From contig JACDCB010000123.1 of the NCBI GenBank assembly GCA_013694585.1, positions 1 through 34,726 on the forward strand: a stretch of DNA of 34,726 nt, given 5' to 3'. Source of the DNA: Candidatus Nitrosopumilus sp. (lineage in GTDB: Archaea > Thermoproteota > Nitrososphaeria > Nitrososphaerales > Nitrososphaeraceae). Made by a program: the position numbers and the translations under genes. Under the pieces are notes generated by a model. That model was not told where the DNA came from. It saw only the letters and a list, made by a program, of their open reading frames with translations, and did not search any database. Below are positions 1 to 8,057 of this stretch, in pieces; the stretch's first letter is position 1, and every line of letters begins with the position of its first letter.

Positions 1-92
1 AAGATGGCGTTGATGGAATGGAGGTGTAATTATCAAGCCTTCGGGCGAGATATTCAGCCTGCCATCACCAATAGCCCAACGCACCTGATCTG
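1..92 (+). rRNA. 23S rRNA, 3' end (partial)
   Basis: This is the last part of a large-subunit rRNA whose body lies left of the window. The segment follows the usual order of the 3' terminal domain: a TTGATGG..GGTGTAA strand, a short hairpin closed by a UUCG loop (GCC 37-39 with GGC 44-46), then TTCAGCC..CACCAATAGCCC, which parallels the archaeal 23S ending GTTGAGCC..CACCAACAGACC as I remember it. GATGGC (3-8) pairs with GCCATC (61-66), and TATC (31-34) with GATA (49-52). GC content is clearly higher than in the flank. An open frame runs to a TAA at 97-99, but the rRNA reading explains the segment better. The exact 3' end (85-95) is a guess. TGTAAA (91-96) and TTTACA (106-111) could form a small processing hairpin. 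Confidence 0.82.
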
Positions 93-99
93 TAAATAA

Positions 100-441
100 A
101 GAAAATTTACAAACGACAAGTAGGAAAGTAAAATTATACACTATAACATGTTTATGATGTACTATTAACATATCTTTAAAAATTTTGTTCATCACTGTGT
201 TGTGCGTAAAGAGTAGTGTTATATTTTGGAATTAGTTATTTTTGGTGCTTTAGCTGTTGGTATTCTTTGCAATTCAATGGAGTTTTTTTAGTGATGATGT
301 GTATCCCTACCTACATCGGCTCTTAGATCCTACAATATATTAACTGGTATCCTGGATTAGGATTCCTACTAAGGAGATTATAATTTTAATTAGTTTGATA
401 TAAACATCTAAATATCAATCTCATACTAGATTCTCGTTATA
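100..441. other. Intergenic region after the 23S rRNA, no convincing gene
   Basis: There are 342 bp between the rRNA end and the DHH gene. I see no 5S rRNA, no tRNA and no ORF with normal coding features. The only structure I can point to is a TATA-like box (GATATAAAC, 397-405) suited to the next gene and a weak imperfect inverted repeat around 345-375. A 21-codon hydrophobic frame from a TTG at 226 is not supported. Confidence 0.5.
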
Positions 442-1431
442 TTGAAAAGCATTTGTATATCTCATAAGGAAGATGTTGATGGGATAGTTTCCGCAGCGTT
501 ACTACAAAACGCTCTGAAGATTAGGAACATATTTTTGGTAGATTATCCAAATTTATTAAACTCATTAGACTATACCATATCTCTTTGTAATAAGAATAAT
601 AAGTTCTCGAGAGTTTTTATTTGTGATGTTGGCCTTAACAAAAAGAATCAAACTTTATTTGTAGATAAGTTGAAGATACTACTTCTGAGAAATATTGAAG
701 TGATCTATATAGATCATCATTATCTTGAGGTGGAAATAAAAGAAGAACTAGAATCAATTGGGGTGAAATTAATCCATGATGTTAATGATTGCACTTCTGT
801 TCAAATTTATCATATGCTTAGAGCAAAAATAAGCAGTAAGTTTGCCTTTTATGCATCTGCTGCAGCGTTGACGGATTATATGGAGTCAAATCCCAAGGCA
901 AGTTCATTAGTTAGTAAATATGATCGAACGTTCTTAATGTTGGAAGCGTGTTTTTTATCGTATATCATATCTTCATCACAAAAGAATATTGATTTTCTAA
1001 AGTATATCTCTAGAGCAATATCCAAAGGGAAAATGCCACATGAGATTAAGGATGGATTTAGATTGGTTAGGCAGTTTTGTGAGAAGATTACTAATGCAAT
1101 TACCATAATAGAAGAACAATCTAAGCACTTGAATAATATCTCGTATTTTGAACATAATTTGGAGTTATCTTCAAGCATGATTGTAAATTTCGTTTTAGGT
1201 ATTACAGGAAAGAAAGTTGGAATAGCATTTAAATTAAAATCAAATATTAATTCATACATTCTTTCAATTCGCGGATCTAAGGAATGCAAGACTCATTTAG
1301 GGATGTTAGTAAACAATTTATCCGCGGAATTAAATGGGAGCGGAGGCGGACACGACAAAGCTTGCGGAGCCGTTATACCTATGGAGAATTTCAAGAAATT
1401 TTTGGATAGATTAGATCAAGCAATCGTGTAA
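442..1431 (+). CDS. DHH/DHHA1-family phosphoesterase
   Basis: This is a two-domain metal-dependent phosphoesterase of the DHH superfamily (RecJ/NrnA/GdpP relatives), which hydrolyse short oligonucleotides, pAp, cyclic dinucleotides or single-stranded ends. Visible motifs: SHKEDVDG (Asp11, Asp13), FICDVG (Asp62), DHH at 91-93, TDYM (Asp145), and the DHHA1 substrate-binding GGGH at about 301-304 followed by ACG. These are all the Mn ligands expected of an active enzyme. No membrane segment or CBS/OB domain is present, so it is a stand-alone cytoplasmic type near nanoRNase size (329 aa). The start is TTG at 442; no in-frame ATG lies close by. A TATA-like box at 397-405 fits a short leader. The family is clear, the substrate is not. 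Confidence 0.85.
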   Translation: MKSICISHKEDVDGIVSAALLQNALKIRNIFLVDYPNLLNSLDYTISLCNKNNKFSRVFICDVGLNKKNQTLFVDKLKILLLRNIEVIYIDHHYLEVEIKEELESIGVKLIHDVNDCTSVQIYHMLRAKISSKFAFYASAAALTDYMESNPKASSLVSKYDRTFLMLEACFLSYIISSSQKNIDFLKYISRAISKGKMPHEIKDGFRLVRQFCEKITNAITIIEEQSKHLNNISYFEHNLELSSSMIVNFVLGITGKKVGIAFKLKSNINSYILSIRGSKECKTHLGMLVNNLSAELNGSGGGHDKACGAVIPMENFKKFLDRLDQAIV

Positions 1432-1484
1432 ACTGATTTAAAAAACTATTTAATTAATATTTCATTTATAATATAGATTCAAAA

Positions 1485-2000
1485 ATGACTAGAATAGGAG
1501 AGATTTATCGTAGGGTTCATGGTAGATTAGTTGAACGACCGACTAATTTTAGTTGGGTGATTCCTCAAAAATTGGCAGGTAGCGGCTTGCCGTCATCTTA
1601 CGATCAGCTCACATGGCTTGCATCTAATAATATAAAAAGTTTGGTTACTGTCAGAGAAATCCCTTTACCTGATATATGGGTTGAAAAAGTAAATTCTCAA
1701 AACTATGAGTTAGAAAATTATTTTTTGAAAACAGATGATTATAATGCCCCAACTATAGACGAAATTCATAAAGTGGTGGATTATATCGAAAAAAAGATTG
1801 AGGCAAACAAACCTGTATTGGTTCACTGTGCTGCAGGAAAGGGAAGGACAGGAACCGTCTTAGCTGCCTATTTGATAAAAAAGGAAGGGTTGACTCCGTT
1901 TGAGGCAGTAAAGAAATTGAGACTGATGAGGCCCGGATCAGTTCAATCAGAACGACAATCTATGGCCATTGAACATTATCACCGATTTCTTAACCAGTAG
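1485..2000 (+). CDS. Dual-specificity protein phosphatase (cysteine-dependent)
   Basis: A 171-aa cytoplasmic phosphatase of the compact archaeal DUSP/PTP type. The phosphate loop HCAAGKGRT occupies residues 114-122, with catalytic Cys115 and Arg121. Asp84/Asp85 in the TDDYNAP segment is the likely general acid. The N-terminal WVIPQKLAGSGLP motif is typical of this group. It should remove phosphate from phospho-Tyr/Ser/Thr or from a small phosphorylated substrate. It starts at ATG 1485, 53 bp after the DHH gene, and could be co-transcribed with it. Nothing is missing from the active site. The physiological substrate cannot be read from the sequence. Confidence 0.88.
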   Translation: MTRIGEIYRRVHGRLVERPTNFSWVIPQKLAGSGLPSSYDQLTWLASNNIKSLVTVREIPLPDIWVEKVNSQNYELENYFLKTDDYNAPTIDEIHKVVDYIEKKIEANKPVLVHCAAGKGRTGTVLAAYLIKKEGLTPFEAVKKLRLMRPGSVQSERQSMAIEHYHRFLNQ

Positions 2001-2026
2001 TATTTACCACTGTGCAGATAACTGTA

Positions 2027-2036
2027 ATATTTAAAT
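2027..2036 (+). promoter_or_regulatory. TATA box of the HtrA-type protease gene
   Basis: ATATTTAAAT is centred about 40 bp before ATG 2072, which places the transcription start near 2058. An upstream in-frame GTG at 2048 would lie before that start, so the box supports ATG 2072. Confidence 0.5.
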
Positions 2037-2071
2037 TGACTTAAAAAGTGCTATATTTATTGACGATTAAC

Positions 2072-3841
2072 ATGGTGTTCAATACCTTTCAGGATTATCA
2101 AGTTAAAATTAATGAAAAGACGAAGGTGATTATAATATTTCTTACTTCACTTTTTATTATCACATGTCTATTTTCAATTAATACCGCTCATTCAATTGAA
2201 TTAGTTAGCGGGTCTGGAGACAACTCCACTATCAAACTCAATCAAATGACCTCCGAAGATAGTCATAATTATACAACCAGTGATTATAGCAATTCGCTAC
2301 CTGATCTATTTGATAAGGTCGAGAAATCAGTGGTTCAAATAACCGAACCTGGGAGTACTCAAACTACAGAACCTAACCCCTCAAGATTGGGATCTGGATT
2401 TGTCTACGATAAATTAGGACACATTGTTACTAACTTTCATGTTGTAGATGGTTCAAAGAATAATCTATTTTACGTAACCTTTCTAGATGGAGTATCATAT
2501 GAAGGTGATATTGTAGGAACTGATCCTTATTCTGATCTCGCTGTAATCAAACTATCAGATGTAGATAAGAATGTCAGTTCCAAATTGGTCCCATTAGAAT
2601 TGGGTAATTCTTCTATAATTCGCATCGGACAAAAAGTTGTAGCTGTTGGAAACCCTTTTGGATTGTCAGGATCCTTATCTGAAGGTATTATCAGTGGTCT
2701 TGGGAGGCTAATGCCAGCTGGCGATAACGGTGATTCCCCGCAAAATCCGTTTGATAAAACCCAGATAATGAAGCCTGTTCCATCATTTTCTATACCTGAC
2801 ATCATTCAAACAGATGCCGCCATAAATCCGGGTAACTCGGGAGGTCCATTGATCGATATGAATGCAAATGTTATCGGGATTAATACAGCTATTTTCTCAA
2901 ATACTGGTGTTTATTCTGGGATCGGATTTGCCATTCCATCTAATTTTCTGACAAAAATCATACCCCTTTTAATTAAGAACGGGGAATACGATCATCCATA
3001 CATCGGGATAAATGGGTTTGATATAACTCCAGAAATAGCAAAATTATTGAATTTACCTGAAGCTGTAGGATTTTTAGTGATCAATGTTACGGAGGATAGT
3101 CCTGCCAAACTGGCTGGGATACAAGGAGGCAACAAGAGCATGCGAATTAATGGATTGCCTATTGAACTTGGGGGTGATATAGTTACTGAGATAGATAATA
3201 AGCCTGTTAGAAAAGTGGATGACATTTTATCATACTTGGAAAATTACAAACGAATAGGGGATAACGTTACCCTAACAGTGTTGAGAGGTCCAGATCTTGC
3301 TAAGCAGGTTGTAACGATCCCATTGACTGCTAGACCGTCCTTGGAAACAAATTTGACTAATCCGTCTTTGGGTGTAATAGGTTTGGATGTAACCCCTGAG
3401 ATTGCCAAGTTAATGAATATATCAAGAGATAACGGTTTCTTAATCACTAGCATAATTGGTAATAGTTCTGCTTCTAAAGCAAATTTGAGGGGTGGTTATC
3501 TGGTTACTGAAGTTAATGGTACAGTAATAGAGTTAGGAGGAGACATAATAGTAAAGATGGATAATGTCGACATAAAGAACCAATTGGGCATAAAGAATTA
3601 CTTAAAAACTAAGAATATTGGTGATTCTATAATTATTACCGTGTTAAGAGATGACAACTATTTAACAAAATCTCTAGTCCTTGAACCAATCAGCGAGAAT
3701 CAATTAATATTACAGGATTCTACAATAACTGAAAATAATTCGCCTCCCCCTCTCTCACAGGATGATCTGAAAGAATTTTTAGAATCCTGTGCCAAAGTAT
3801 TGCCTAGGGAAGCTTGCGAATCGATGATAATAATAAAATGA
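2072..3841 (+). CDS. Exported HtrA/DegP-type serine protease with two PDZ domains
   Basis: Trypsin-fold protease for quality control outside the membrane. Counting from ATG 2072 (589 aa), an N-terminal hydrophobic segment (about 18-38) is a signal peptide or membrane anchor. The catalytic triad is His123 (TNFHVVDG), Asp155 (YSDLAVIKL) and Ser256 (NPGNSGGPL), so it looks active. Two PDZ-like domains follow (about 310-420 and 430-535), both beginning with a related G(I/V)xGxDxTPEIAKL(L/M)N sequence that suggests tandem duplication. The C-terminus carries two cysteines about a dozen residues apart (ESCAKVLPREACES), a possible disulfide outside the cell. An in-frame GTG at 2048 would add 8 residues, but the TATA box position argues for 2072. 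It is transcribed alone. Confidence 0.9.
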   Translation: MVFNTFQDYQVKINEKTKVIIIFLTSLFIITCLFSINTAHSIELVSGSGDNSTIKLNQMTSEDSHNYTTSDYSNSLPDLFDKVEKSVVQITEPGSTQTTEPNPSRLGSGFVYDKLGHIVTNFHVVDGSKNNLFYVTFLDGVSYEGDIVGTDPYSDLAVIKLSDVDKNVSSKLVPLELGNSSIIRIGQKVVAVGNPFGLSGSLSEGIISGLGRLMPAGDNGDSPQNPFDKTQIMKPVPSFSIPDIIQTDAAINPGNSGGPLIDMNANVIGINTAIFSNTGVYSGIGFAIPSNFLTKIIPLLIKNGEYDHPYIGINGFDITPEIAKLLNLPEAVGFLVINVTEDSPAKLAGIQGGNKSMRINGLPIELGGDIVTEIDNKPVRKVDDILSYLENYKRIGDNVTLTVLRGPDLAKQVVTIPLTARPSLETNLTNPSLGVIGLDVTPEIAKLMNISRDNGFLITSIIGNSSASKANLRGGYLVTEVNGTVIELGGDIIVKMDNVDIKNQLGIKNYLKTKNIGDSIIITVLRDDNYLTKSLVLEPISENQLILQDSTITENNSPPPLSQDDLKEFLESCAKVLPREACESMIIIK

Positions 3842-3896
3842 CAAAATTTTGGTAATAGTTGATATATATCGACCCTAAAATATAATTATAGAGAAC

Positions 3897-4322
3897 ATGA
3901 TTTCAAGGATTGAAGATGAATTCCATGTGTTTTGTAAACACGTGATAGATTTGGACCCAAGTATCCGTTTTGCAGGTATTGCGGATGAGGATGGAAAATT
4001 GGAATCTATCGCCGAAAGAAGCGGACTTGTCCCCTTATTAACGCCTGAGGAGAGGGCTCAATATGCTATTACTGCTGCCACAAGGCAGTATACACGTTTG
4101 AGATGGGAATACATGTTAGGTAAAATACAATATGCTAGTTCAAAATACGAACGCCTAATTAGAGCTACAATACCAATTACCGACGAAAACAGTACTCTAT
4201 CATACGTATTACTATTGTCTTTTGATCCTGGGATTACAAACTTTCATCAAATTATTACGGAAAAAATTATTCCATTTATAAATTACAATAAGAACGAATT
4301 GACGAAATTACACAATAAATAA
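3897..4322 (+). CDS. Conserved hypothetical protein, 141 aa
   Basis: I recall similar proteins of about 140 aa occurring as paralogues in ammonia-oxidising archaea (possibly the family listed as DUF6659; this is memory, not a search). Visible: an early segment DPSIRFAGIADEDGKLESIA that resembles the sensor-like strand-turn-strand of roadblock or profilin-like folds, a helical middle (TPEERAQYAITAATRQYTRLRWEYMLG), then a strand-rich C-terminal half. There is no signal peptide and no cysteine after Cys13. The TATA-like AATATAATTATA ends shortly before ATG 3897, consistent with a leaderless mRNA. No function can be assigned; a role in signalling or gliding-like GTPase systems would be speculation. 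Confidence 0.7.
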   Translation: MISRIEDEFHVFCKHVIDLDPSIRFAGIADEDGKLESIAERSGLVPLLTPEERAQYAITAATRQYTRLRWEYMLGKIQYASSKYERLIRATIPITDENSTLSYVLLLSFDPGITNFHQIITEKIIPFINYNKNELTKLHNK

Positions 4323-4416
4323 GAAAGATTATATTATAAAAGGGTATTTTTTTCCAAAAAAGTTTTTAGTATTATAAAATTATTCAAGAAAATTTTACAG
4401 ATACTGAACGAAGATG

Positions 4417-4424
4417 TTATATAC
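4417..4424 (+). promoter_or_regulatory. TATA box of the Met-rich peptide gene
   Basis: TTATATAC is centred 27 bp before ATG 4448, ideal spacing for a leaderless archaeal transcript. This is the main non-ORF evidence that the tiny downstream gene is real. Confidence 0.55.
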
Positions 4425-4447
4425 CAGAAAAATCTACCTAATAGTGC

Positions 4448-4663
4448 ATGAATAAGTTTAATGTATTCGTAGTTTTAAGTATCGTAGCAGCTGCATCTTT
4501 GTTTGGAGCAATGGTAACACCAGCTTTAGCCATGAACCATGTCTCAACCGATAATATGACGATGACAATGGATAACTCATCTATGCCAATGGATCAAATG
4601 GGTAACATGACCATGATGATGGATAATTCTACCAGTATGACTGGAAATTCAACAACACAGTAA
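4448..4663 (+). CDS. Small exported Met/Asn-rich peptide, candidate copper-binding
   Basis: 71 aa. Residues 1-28 form a clean Sec signal peptide (Lys3, hydrophobic core, PALA cleavage site). The 43-residue mature part contains 12 Met, mostly in MxM, MxxM and MMM arrangements (TMTMD, SMPMDQM, MTMMMD), plus one His and no Cys. Such Mets motifs are known to bind Cu(I) in exported copper proteins such as CopC-, PcoE- or Ctr1-like sequences. It also holds five N-x-S/T sequons, so dense N-glycosylation is possible. Near-repeats of MTM..MDNS suggest growth by duplication. The gene stands alone with its own TATA box; the T-rich stretch after the stop (4705-4740) can serve as terminator. The copper role is inference from composition. 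Confidence 0.75.
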   Translation: MNKFNVFVVLSIVAAASLFGAMVTPALAMNHVSTDNMTMTMDNSSMPMDQMGNMTMMMDNSTSMTGNSTTQ

Positions 4664-4704
4664 CTAGAATAAGATATTAACCCATAATACTTTTTCTAAA
4701 ATTG

Positions 4705-4740
4705 ATTTTTTAGTTATTTTTTTTGATTCTTTATTTTTTA
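4705..4740 (+). terminator. Oligo-T terminator region
   Basis: Repeated T runs, including eight consecutive T, follow the Met-rich peptide gene. Archaeal RNA polymerase terminates at such U-rich tracts without needing a hairpin. Confidence 0.4.
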
Positions 4741-4797
4741 TTTCAAATCAGTGATACATAATTGATGATTAAATAAGGCTAAATACAATTATTTTGT

Positions 4798-6279
4798 ATG
4801 GCTTTTGACAATCTATCTGAATACTTGAACGCCTTGGAATCCGCTGGCGAATTAAAAAGGGTCCAGACGGAAGTAAGTTCTGAATTAGAGGTCGCTGAGA
4901 TAATGAGACGGATGATGTATACAAAAAAAAGTCCCGCTATATTATTCGAAAATATAAAGGATTTTGAAATACCGATCCTCGGCAACGCGTTCGGATCGTT
5001 AAAGAGATTACAAATAGCTTTAGGCATAGAAGATTTTTCAGAAATAGGAAATAGAATAGTTGAAATGACCAGGATGAAACTGCCATCAGGGTTATTGAAT
5101 AAATTAAAAATGCTCCCAAGGCTATCAGAGATCTCTGAGTACGGACCTAAAATTGTGGATAGAGGTCAGGTCCAAGAAGTCGTTGAAACAAATAACCCTT
5201 CCTTCAAGCAATTTCCTATTCTCAAGTCATTTAAACAGGATGCAGGAAGATTTATCACCTTTGGAATGACCGTTACCAAACACCCAGAAACCGGCATTAG
5301 AAATATAGGAGTTTATCGCATTCAAATTCTGAATGATAATCAAGCTATAATGCACTGGCAGATTCACAAACGTGGTGCCCAGCATTTTGATATCTCAAAA
5401 GACTCTAAAAAACCAATCGAAGCGGCAATAGTAATCGGCGCCGACCCTGGTACCATTTTCAGCAGCATAGCCCCAGTTCCAGAGGGTATGGATAAATTTC
5501 TGTTTGCAGGTATTTCTAGAAAGAAAGGGGTCAAAATGGTGAAATGTGAAACAGTAGATTTGGAGATACCTGCTAATTCAGAAATCGTATTCGAGGGTAC
5601 CATTGATCCCCAACACCTAGAAACTGAAGGGCCATTTGGAGATCATACAGGTTATTATACGCCCCCTGATAAATTTCCTGTTTTTACGTTAACCGGCGTT
5701 ATGCATAGAAAAAAGCCCATTTACTTAACCACAGTCGTTGGAAAACCCATTCTCGAAGATGCTTATTTTGGAAAGGTAATAGAAAGATCTTTTTTACCTT
5801 TGATACAAATGTTCCAACCAGAAGTAATAGATTTCTCGATGCCTGCAGCTGGATGGTTTCAAGGATTGGGAATAATCTCTATTAAAAAAAGGTACCCTGG
5901 GCAAGCAAAAAAGGTGATGATGGGATTATGGGGGCTAGGCCAACTTTCCTTAACTAAAATTTTTGTCGTAGTTGATCATGATATTGATGTTCATGATATG
6001 GATAAGGTTATTTGGGCCATAACAACCAAAGCAGATCCAAAACGGGATATATTAATAATAGAGAATGTGCCTACTGATACGTTAGATCCTTCATCTCCTT
6101 TGGTCAATTTTGGATCGAAAATGGGAATTGACGCCACAACCAAATCGAGGGAGGAGGGTTTCTTTAGAGAGGTTCAGGAAGAAGTTCACGTCGATGAGGA
6201 AACGAAATTATTGGTTGATAAAAAGTGGGCTATGTACGGATTTCATATGGAAAATACCAAGACTAACCATTCCGACTGA
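4798..6279 (+). CDS. UbiD-family decarboxylase (candidate anhydromevalonate phosphate decarboxylase)
   Basis: A 493-aa prenylated-FMN-dependent (de)carboxylase. Seen: the metal/prFMN-binding RNIGVYRIQ segment (Asn169, Arg174), and EGPFGDHTGYY (277-287), which supplies the two acidic catalytic residues Glu277 and Asp282 of the family. Length is normal. In archaea a UbiD homologue decarboxylates trans-anhydromevalonate 5-phosphate in the modified mevalonate pathway to isoprenoid lipids. Other archaeal UbiD proteins act in quinone biosynthesis. With no pathway neighbour here, the first role is inferred because most archaea lacking classical diphosphomevalonate decarboxylase have it. No UbiX (flavin prenyltransferase) lies in the window. 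Start is ATG 4798, with a TATA-like TAAATAAGG about 25 bp upstream. Confidence 0.85.
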   Translation: MAFDNLSEYLNALESAGELKRVQTEVSSELEVAEIMRRMMYTKKSPAILFENIKDFEIPILGNAFGSLKRLQIALGIEDFSEIGNRIVEMTRMKLPSGLLNKLKMLPRLSEISEYGPKIVDRGQVQEVVETNNPSFKQFPILKSFKQDAGRFITFGMTVTKHPETGIRNIGVYRIQILNDNQAIMHWQIHKRGAQHFDISKDSKKPIEAAIVIGADPGTIFSSIAPVPEGMDKFLFAGISRKKGVKMVKCETVDLEIPANSEIVFEGTIDPQHLETEGPFGDHTGYYTPPDKFPVFTLTGVMHRKKPIYLTTVVGKPILEDAYFGKVIERSFLPLIQMFQPEVIDFSMPAAGWFQGLGIISIKKRYPGQAKKVMMGLWGLGQLSLTKIFVVVDHDIDVHDMDKVIWAITTKADPKRDILIIENVPTDTLDPSSPLVNFGSKMGIDATTKSREEGFFREVQEEVHVDEETKLLVDKKWAMYGFHMENTKTNHSD

Positions 6280-6369
6280 AAGGATCCAATCGACACATCG
6301 GTTCATACCTTAAATCAACTTAAAGCCTTATATTTAGGAGTTTTGTATACTAGGTTACTAAGATAGATA

Positions 6370-6729
6370 ATGTCTAGTAAAGACAAAGTCAAAACTAATA
6401 GCCTCCAGTTGAAAAAAGCCGAGAAATGCGAGAGTTTGGATGAAGGAACATTTGCATTCTTGAATTGGATGAATTGCAAGTCATTTGATAGTGAAGGCTA
6501 TGATCAGAATCCTCCTTTAACCTTGAAATATGTTGATTTTCCTAAGGTTGGTTTGATAAGATTATTTGATAGATTTTTGGGACAGGACGTTTTTGTGGAT
6601 ATAATCGATTGTGTACCGTTATGTAAGGCCTGTATAACCGATGATTGTTCACATGTTGGTTTTACCATTTGCTTGCTCCAATTAATTGAACGAGAGGGCT
6701 TTAAGTCGATGGATGACATTTTAAAGTAA
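6370..6729 (+). CDS. Cys-rich small protein of unknown function
   Basis: 119 aa, not recognised. The N-terminal 20 residues are charged. The body carries seven Cys (20, 36, 81, 85, 88, 93, 101), five of them in a CX3CX2CX4CX7C cluster (CVPLCKACITDDC..C) that could bind zinc or an iron-sulfur cluster. There is no signal peptide, so it is probably cytoplasmic. A TATA-like CTTATATTTA about 40 bp before ATG 6370 supports separate transcription. It lies just before the DPSL ferritin-like gene in the same direction; a link to iron or redox handling is possible but rests only on proximity. Confidence 0.65.
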   Translation: MSSKDKVKTNSLQLKKAEKCESLDEGTFAFLNWMNCKSFDSEGYDQNPPLTLKYVDFPKVGLIRLFDRFLGQDVFVDIIDCVPLCKACITDDCSHVGFTICLLQLIEREGFKSMDDILK

Positions 6730-6792
6730 TTAAATCACTAAATTAAAATTTGAATTATCATAGCATTACTAGAATAAATTTATGATAAAATT

Positions 6793-6800
6793 TTTATATT
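6793..6800 (+). promoter_or_regulatory. TATA box of the DPSL gene
   Basis: TTTATATT is centred 25 bp before ATG 6821, which favours ATG 6821 as the start of a leaderless mRNA over the TTG at 6815. Confidence 0.5.
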
Positions 6801-6820
6801 CATTAATCTAAGGTTTGATA

Positions 6821-7411
6821 ATGACTGAGAATAATGAGTATGTTCCAAATGTAGTCGCATTAGAAGTATTAGAAAAAAATGGTGTTAATATTGAACGACT
6901 AAAGGAATTGATAACCAAAGGCGTAGGTGCAGAATTTACCACCTATTATTATTATACTATTTTAAGGATGCACTGTACAGGTCTCGATGGAGAAGGAATC
7001 AAGGAGATAGTTGAAGATGCAAGAATTGAGGATAGAAACCACTTTGAGGCTATGGTTCCACGACTTTATGAATTGGGAGGAAGTTTGCCACGAGATATCA
7101 GAGATTTTGCAACCCAAGCCGGATGTCCAGATGCTTATTTGCCCGAGAATTGGAAAGACTTGACTTCTATCATGAAAGTACTATTGGAAGCAGAACAATG
7201 TGCCATTCGGTCCTGGGGAGAAGTATGCGACATGACCGGAGGAAAAGATCCAAGAACGTTCGATATTGCCCAGAGGATAATGCAGGAAGAAATTGAGCAC
7301 GAAGCTTGGTTTATAGAACTGTTATCAAAAAGACCATCTGGACATTTTAGAAGAAAATTTCCAGGACAATCACCTTATACATCTGGTGCAGGTGGACTCA
7401 GCCACCTTTAA
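6821..7411 (+). CDS. DPSL (Dps-like) ferritin-family protein
   Basis: A 196-aa four-helix-bundle protein of the ferritin superfamily. Counted from ATG 6821, the di-iron ligands are visible as Glu38 ([10 protein letters not shown]), the EDRNHFE segment (Glu70, His74), Glu123 (LLEAEQC) and Glu157/His160 (EEIEHEAW). Cys102 and Cys127 match the cysteine pair that marks DPSL proteins (thioferritins), known in archaea to form 12-mer cages that consume peroxide while oxidising Fe(II). The expected role is protection from oxidative stress and iron storage in the cytoplasm. The tail is Arg/Gly-rich ([13 protein letters not shown]). The upstream Cys-rich gene may be related; the following 165 bp are non-coding. 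Confidence 0.85.
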   Translation: MTENNEYVPNVVALEVLEKNGVNIERLKELITKGVGAEFTTYYYYTILRMHCTGLDGEGIKEIVEDARIEDRNHFEAMVPRLYELGGSLPRDIRDFATQAGCPDAYLPENWKDLTSIMKVLLEAEQCAIRSWGEVCDMTGGKDPRTFDIAQRIMQEEIEHEAWFIELLSKRPSGHFRRKFPGQSPYTSGAGGLSHL

Positions 7412-7583
7412 TTTATGTTTAAGTTAAATAACTTTTAAATTATTTTAATGAATTATTTGTATTAATAAATTAGAACCGCACACCAATTCTTTAGTATAGG
7501 AAAATGGTCGTTTTTAGGGGATAATTGAATTTTTTCTTCTTCAAGAGAGAAATATTTTATAAACCCATTGTAAAATAATGATA

Positions 7584-7742
7584 ATGGTATTGCATTTAAC
7601 AAATAGAAGGAAAGGGGAAATTCTAATGGCTATAGCTGGGATTGGCTTGGCTATAGGTGCTATTAGTATAAGCGTACCCCAAGTAGCATATGCAGGCTTG
7701 TGTATAACTGGTTTAGGTATAGTATCTATGTTGTGGAGATAG
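7584..7742 (+). CDS. Very small membrane protein, 52 aa
   Basis: A short frame encoding NRRKG followed by two hydrophobic stretches rich in Gly, Ala and Ile (about residues 15-33 and 36-50), ending SMLWR. This reads as a two-helix membrane hairpin with a positive N-terminus. A TATA-like ATTTTATAAA (7554-7563) is centred about 25 bp before ATG 7584, as expected for a leaderless gene. An ATG at 7578 and an internal ATG at 7626 are alternatives. No family recognised. Support is hydrophobic composition plus promoter spacing only. Confidence 0.45.
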   Translation: MVLHLTNRRKGEILMAIAGIGLAIGAISISVPQVAYAGLCITGLGIVSMLWR

Positions 7743-8057
7743 ACCTCATCACTGTCTCTGTGTTTTGCAGATATAGTAGATCATACAAAACTGAACTTTG
7801 AACAAATAGATTTAATAAAACAACGTGATATTCTAAGTAGGTATATTGATGGGACTGAGCATAGCTATTGCTTCCACCAACTTTTGTACAAAGGAAAATC
7901 TGACTTAATCTTTGGTTTAATTATCACTCGTAATTTCAACTGCTTAATCCCTGTGCAGAAAACATGTAGGATTTCAATCTTGATGATATGTAAACAGGAG
8001 GTTTTTGAGTTTTGACCTTGTAAATCATCTTGCCTTCGTTTTATCCATCCAGCGTCT
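7743..8057. other. Non-coding stretch between small membrane protein and zinc-ribbon gene
   Basis: 315 bp with stops in all frames at short distance and no tRNA-like fold. TGATGA at 7981 looks like a C box, but no CTGA D box follows at suitable distance. I see nothing I can name here. Confidence 0.4.

Noticed and set aside
1-99. 3' end of a protein-coding gene (open frame to TAA at 97-99)
   Set aside because: Base pairing, higher GC content and the match to the archaeal 23S 3' terminal pattern explain the segment better.
226-291. 21-codon hydrophobic frame from a TTG in the spacer after the 23S rRNA
   Set aside because: Too short, with no clear TATA box at the right distance; overlapping frames look equally plausible.
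876-1289. 137-codon minus-strand open frame opposite the DHH gene
   Set aside because: Antisense shadow of a gene with all family motifs; the product has no recognisable character.
7981-8020. C/D box small RNA starting at TGATGA
   Set aside because: No CTGA box at a suitable distance and no internal C'/D' pair.
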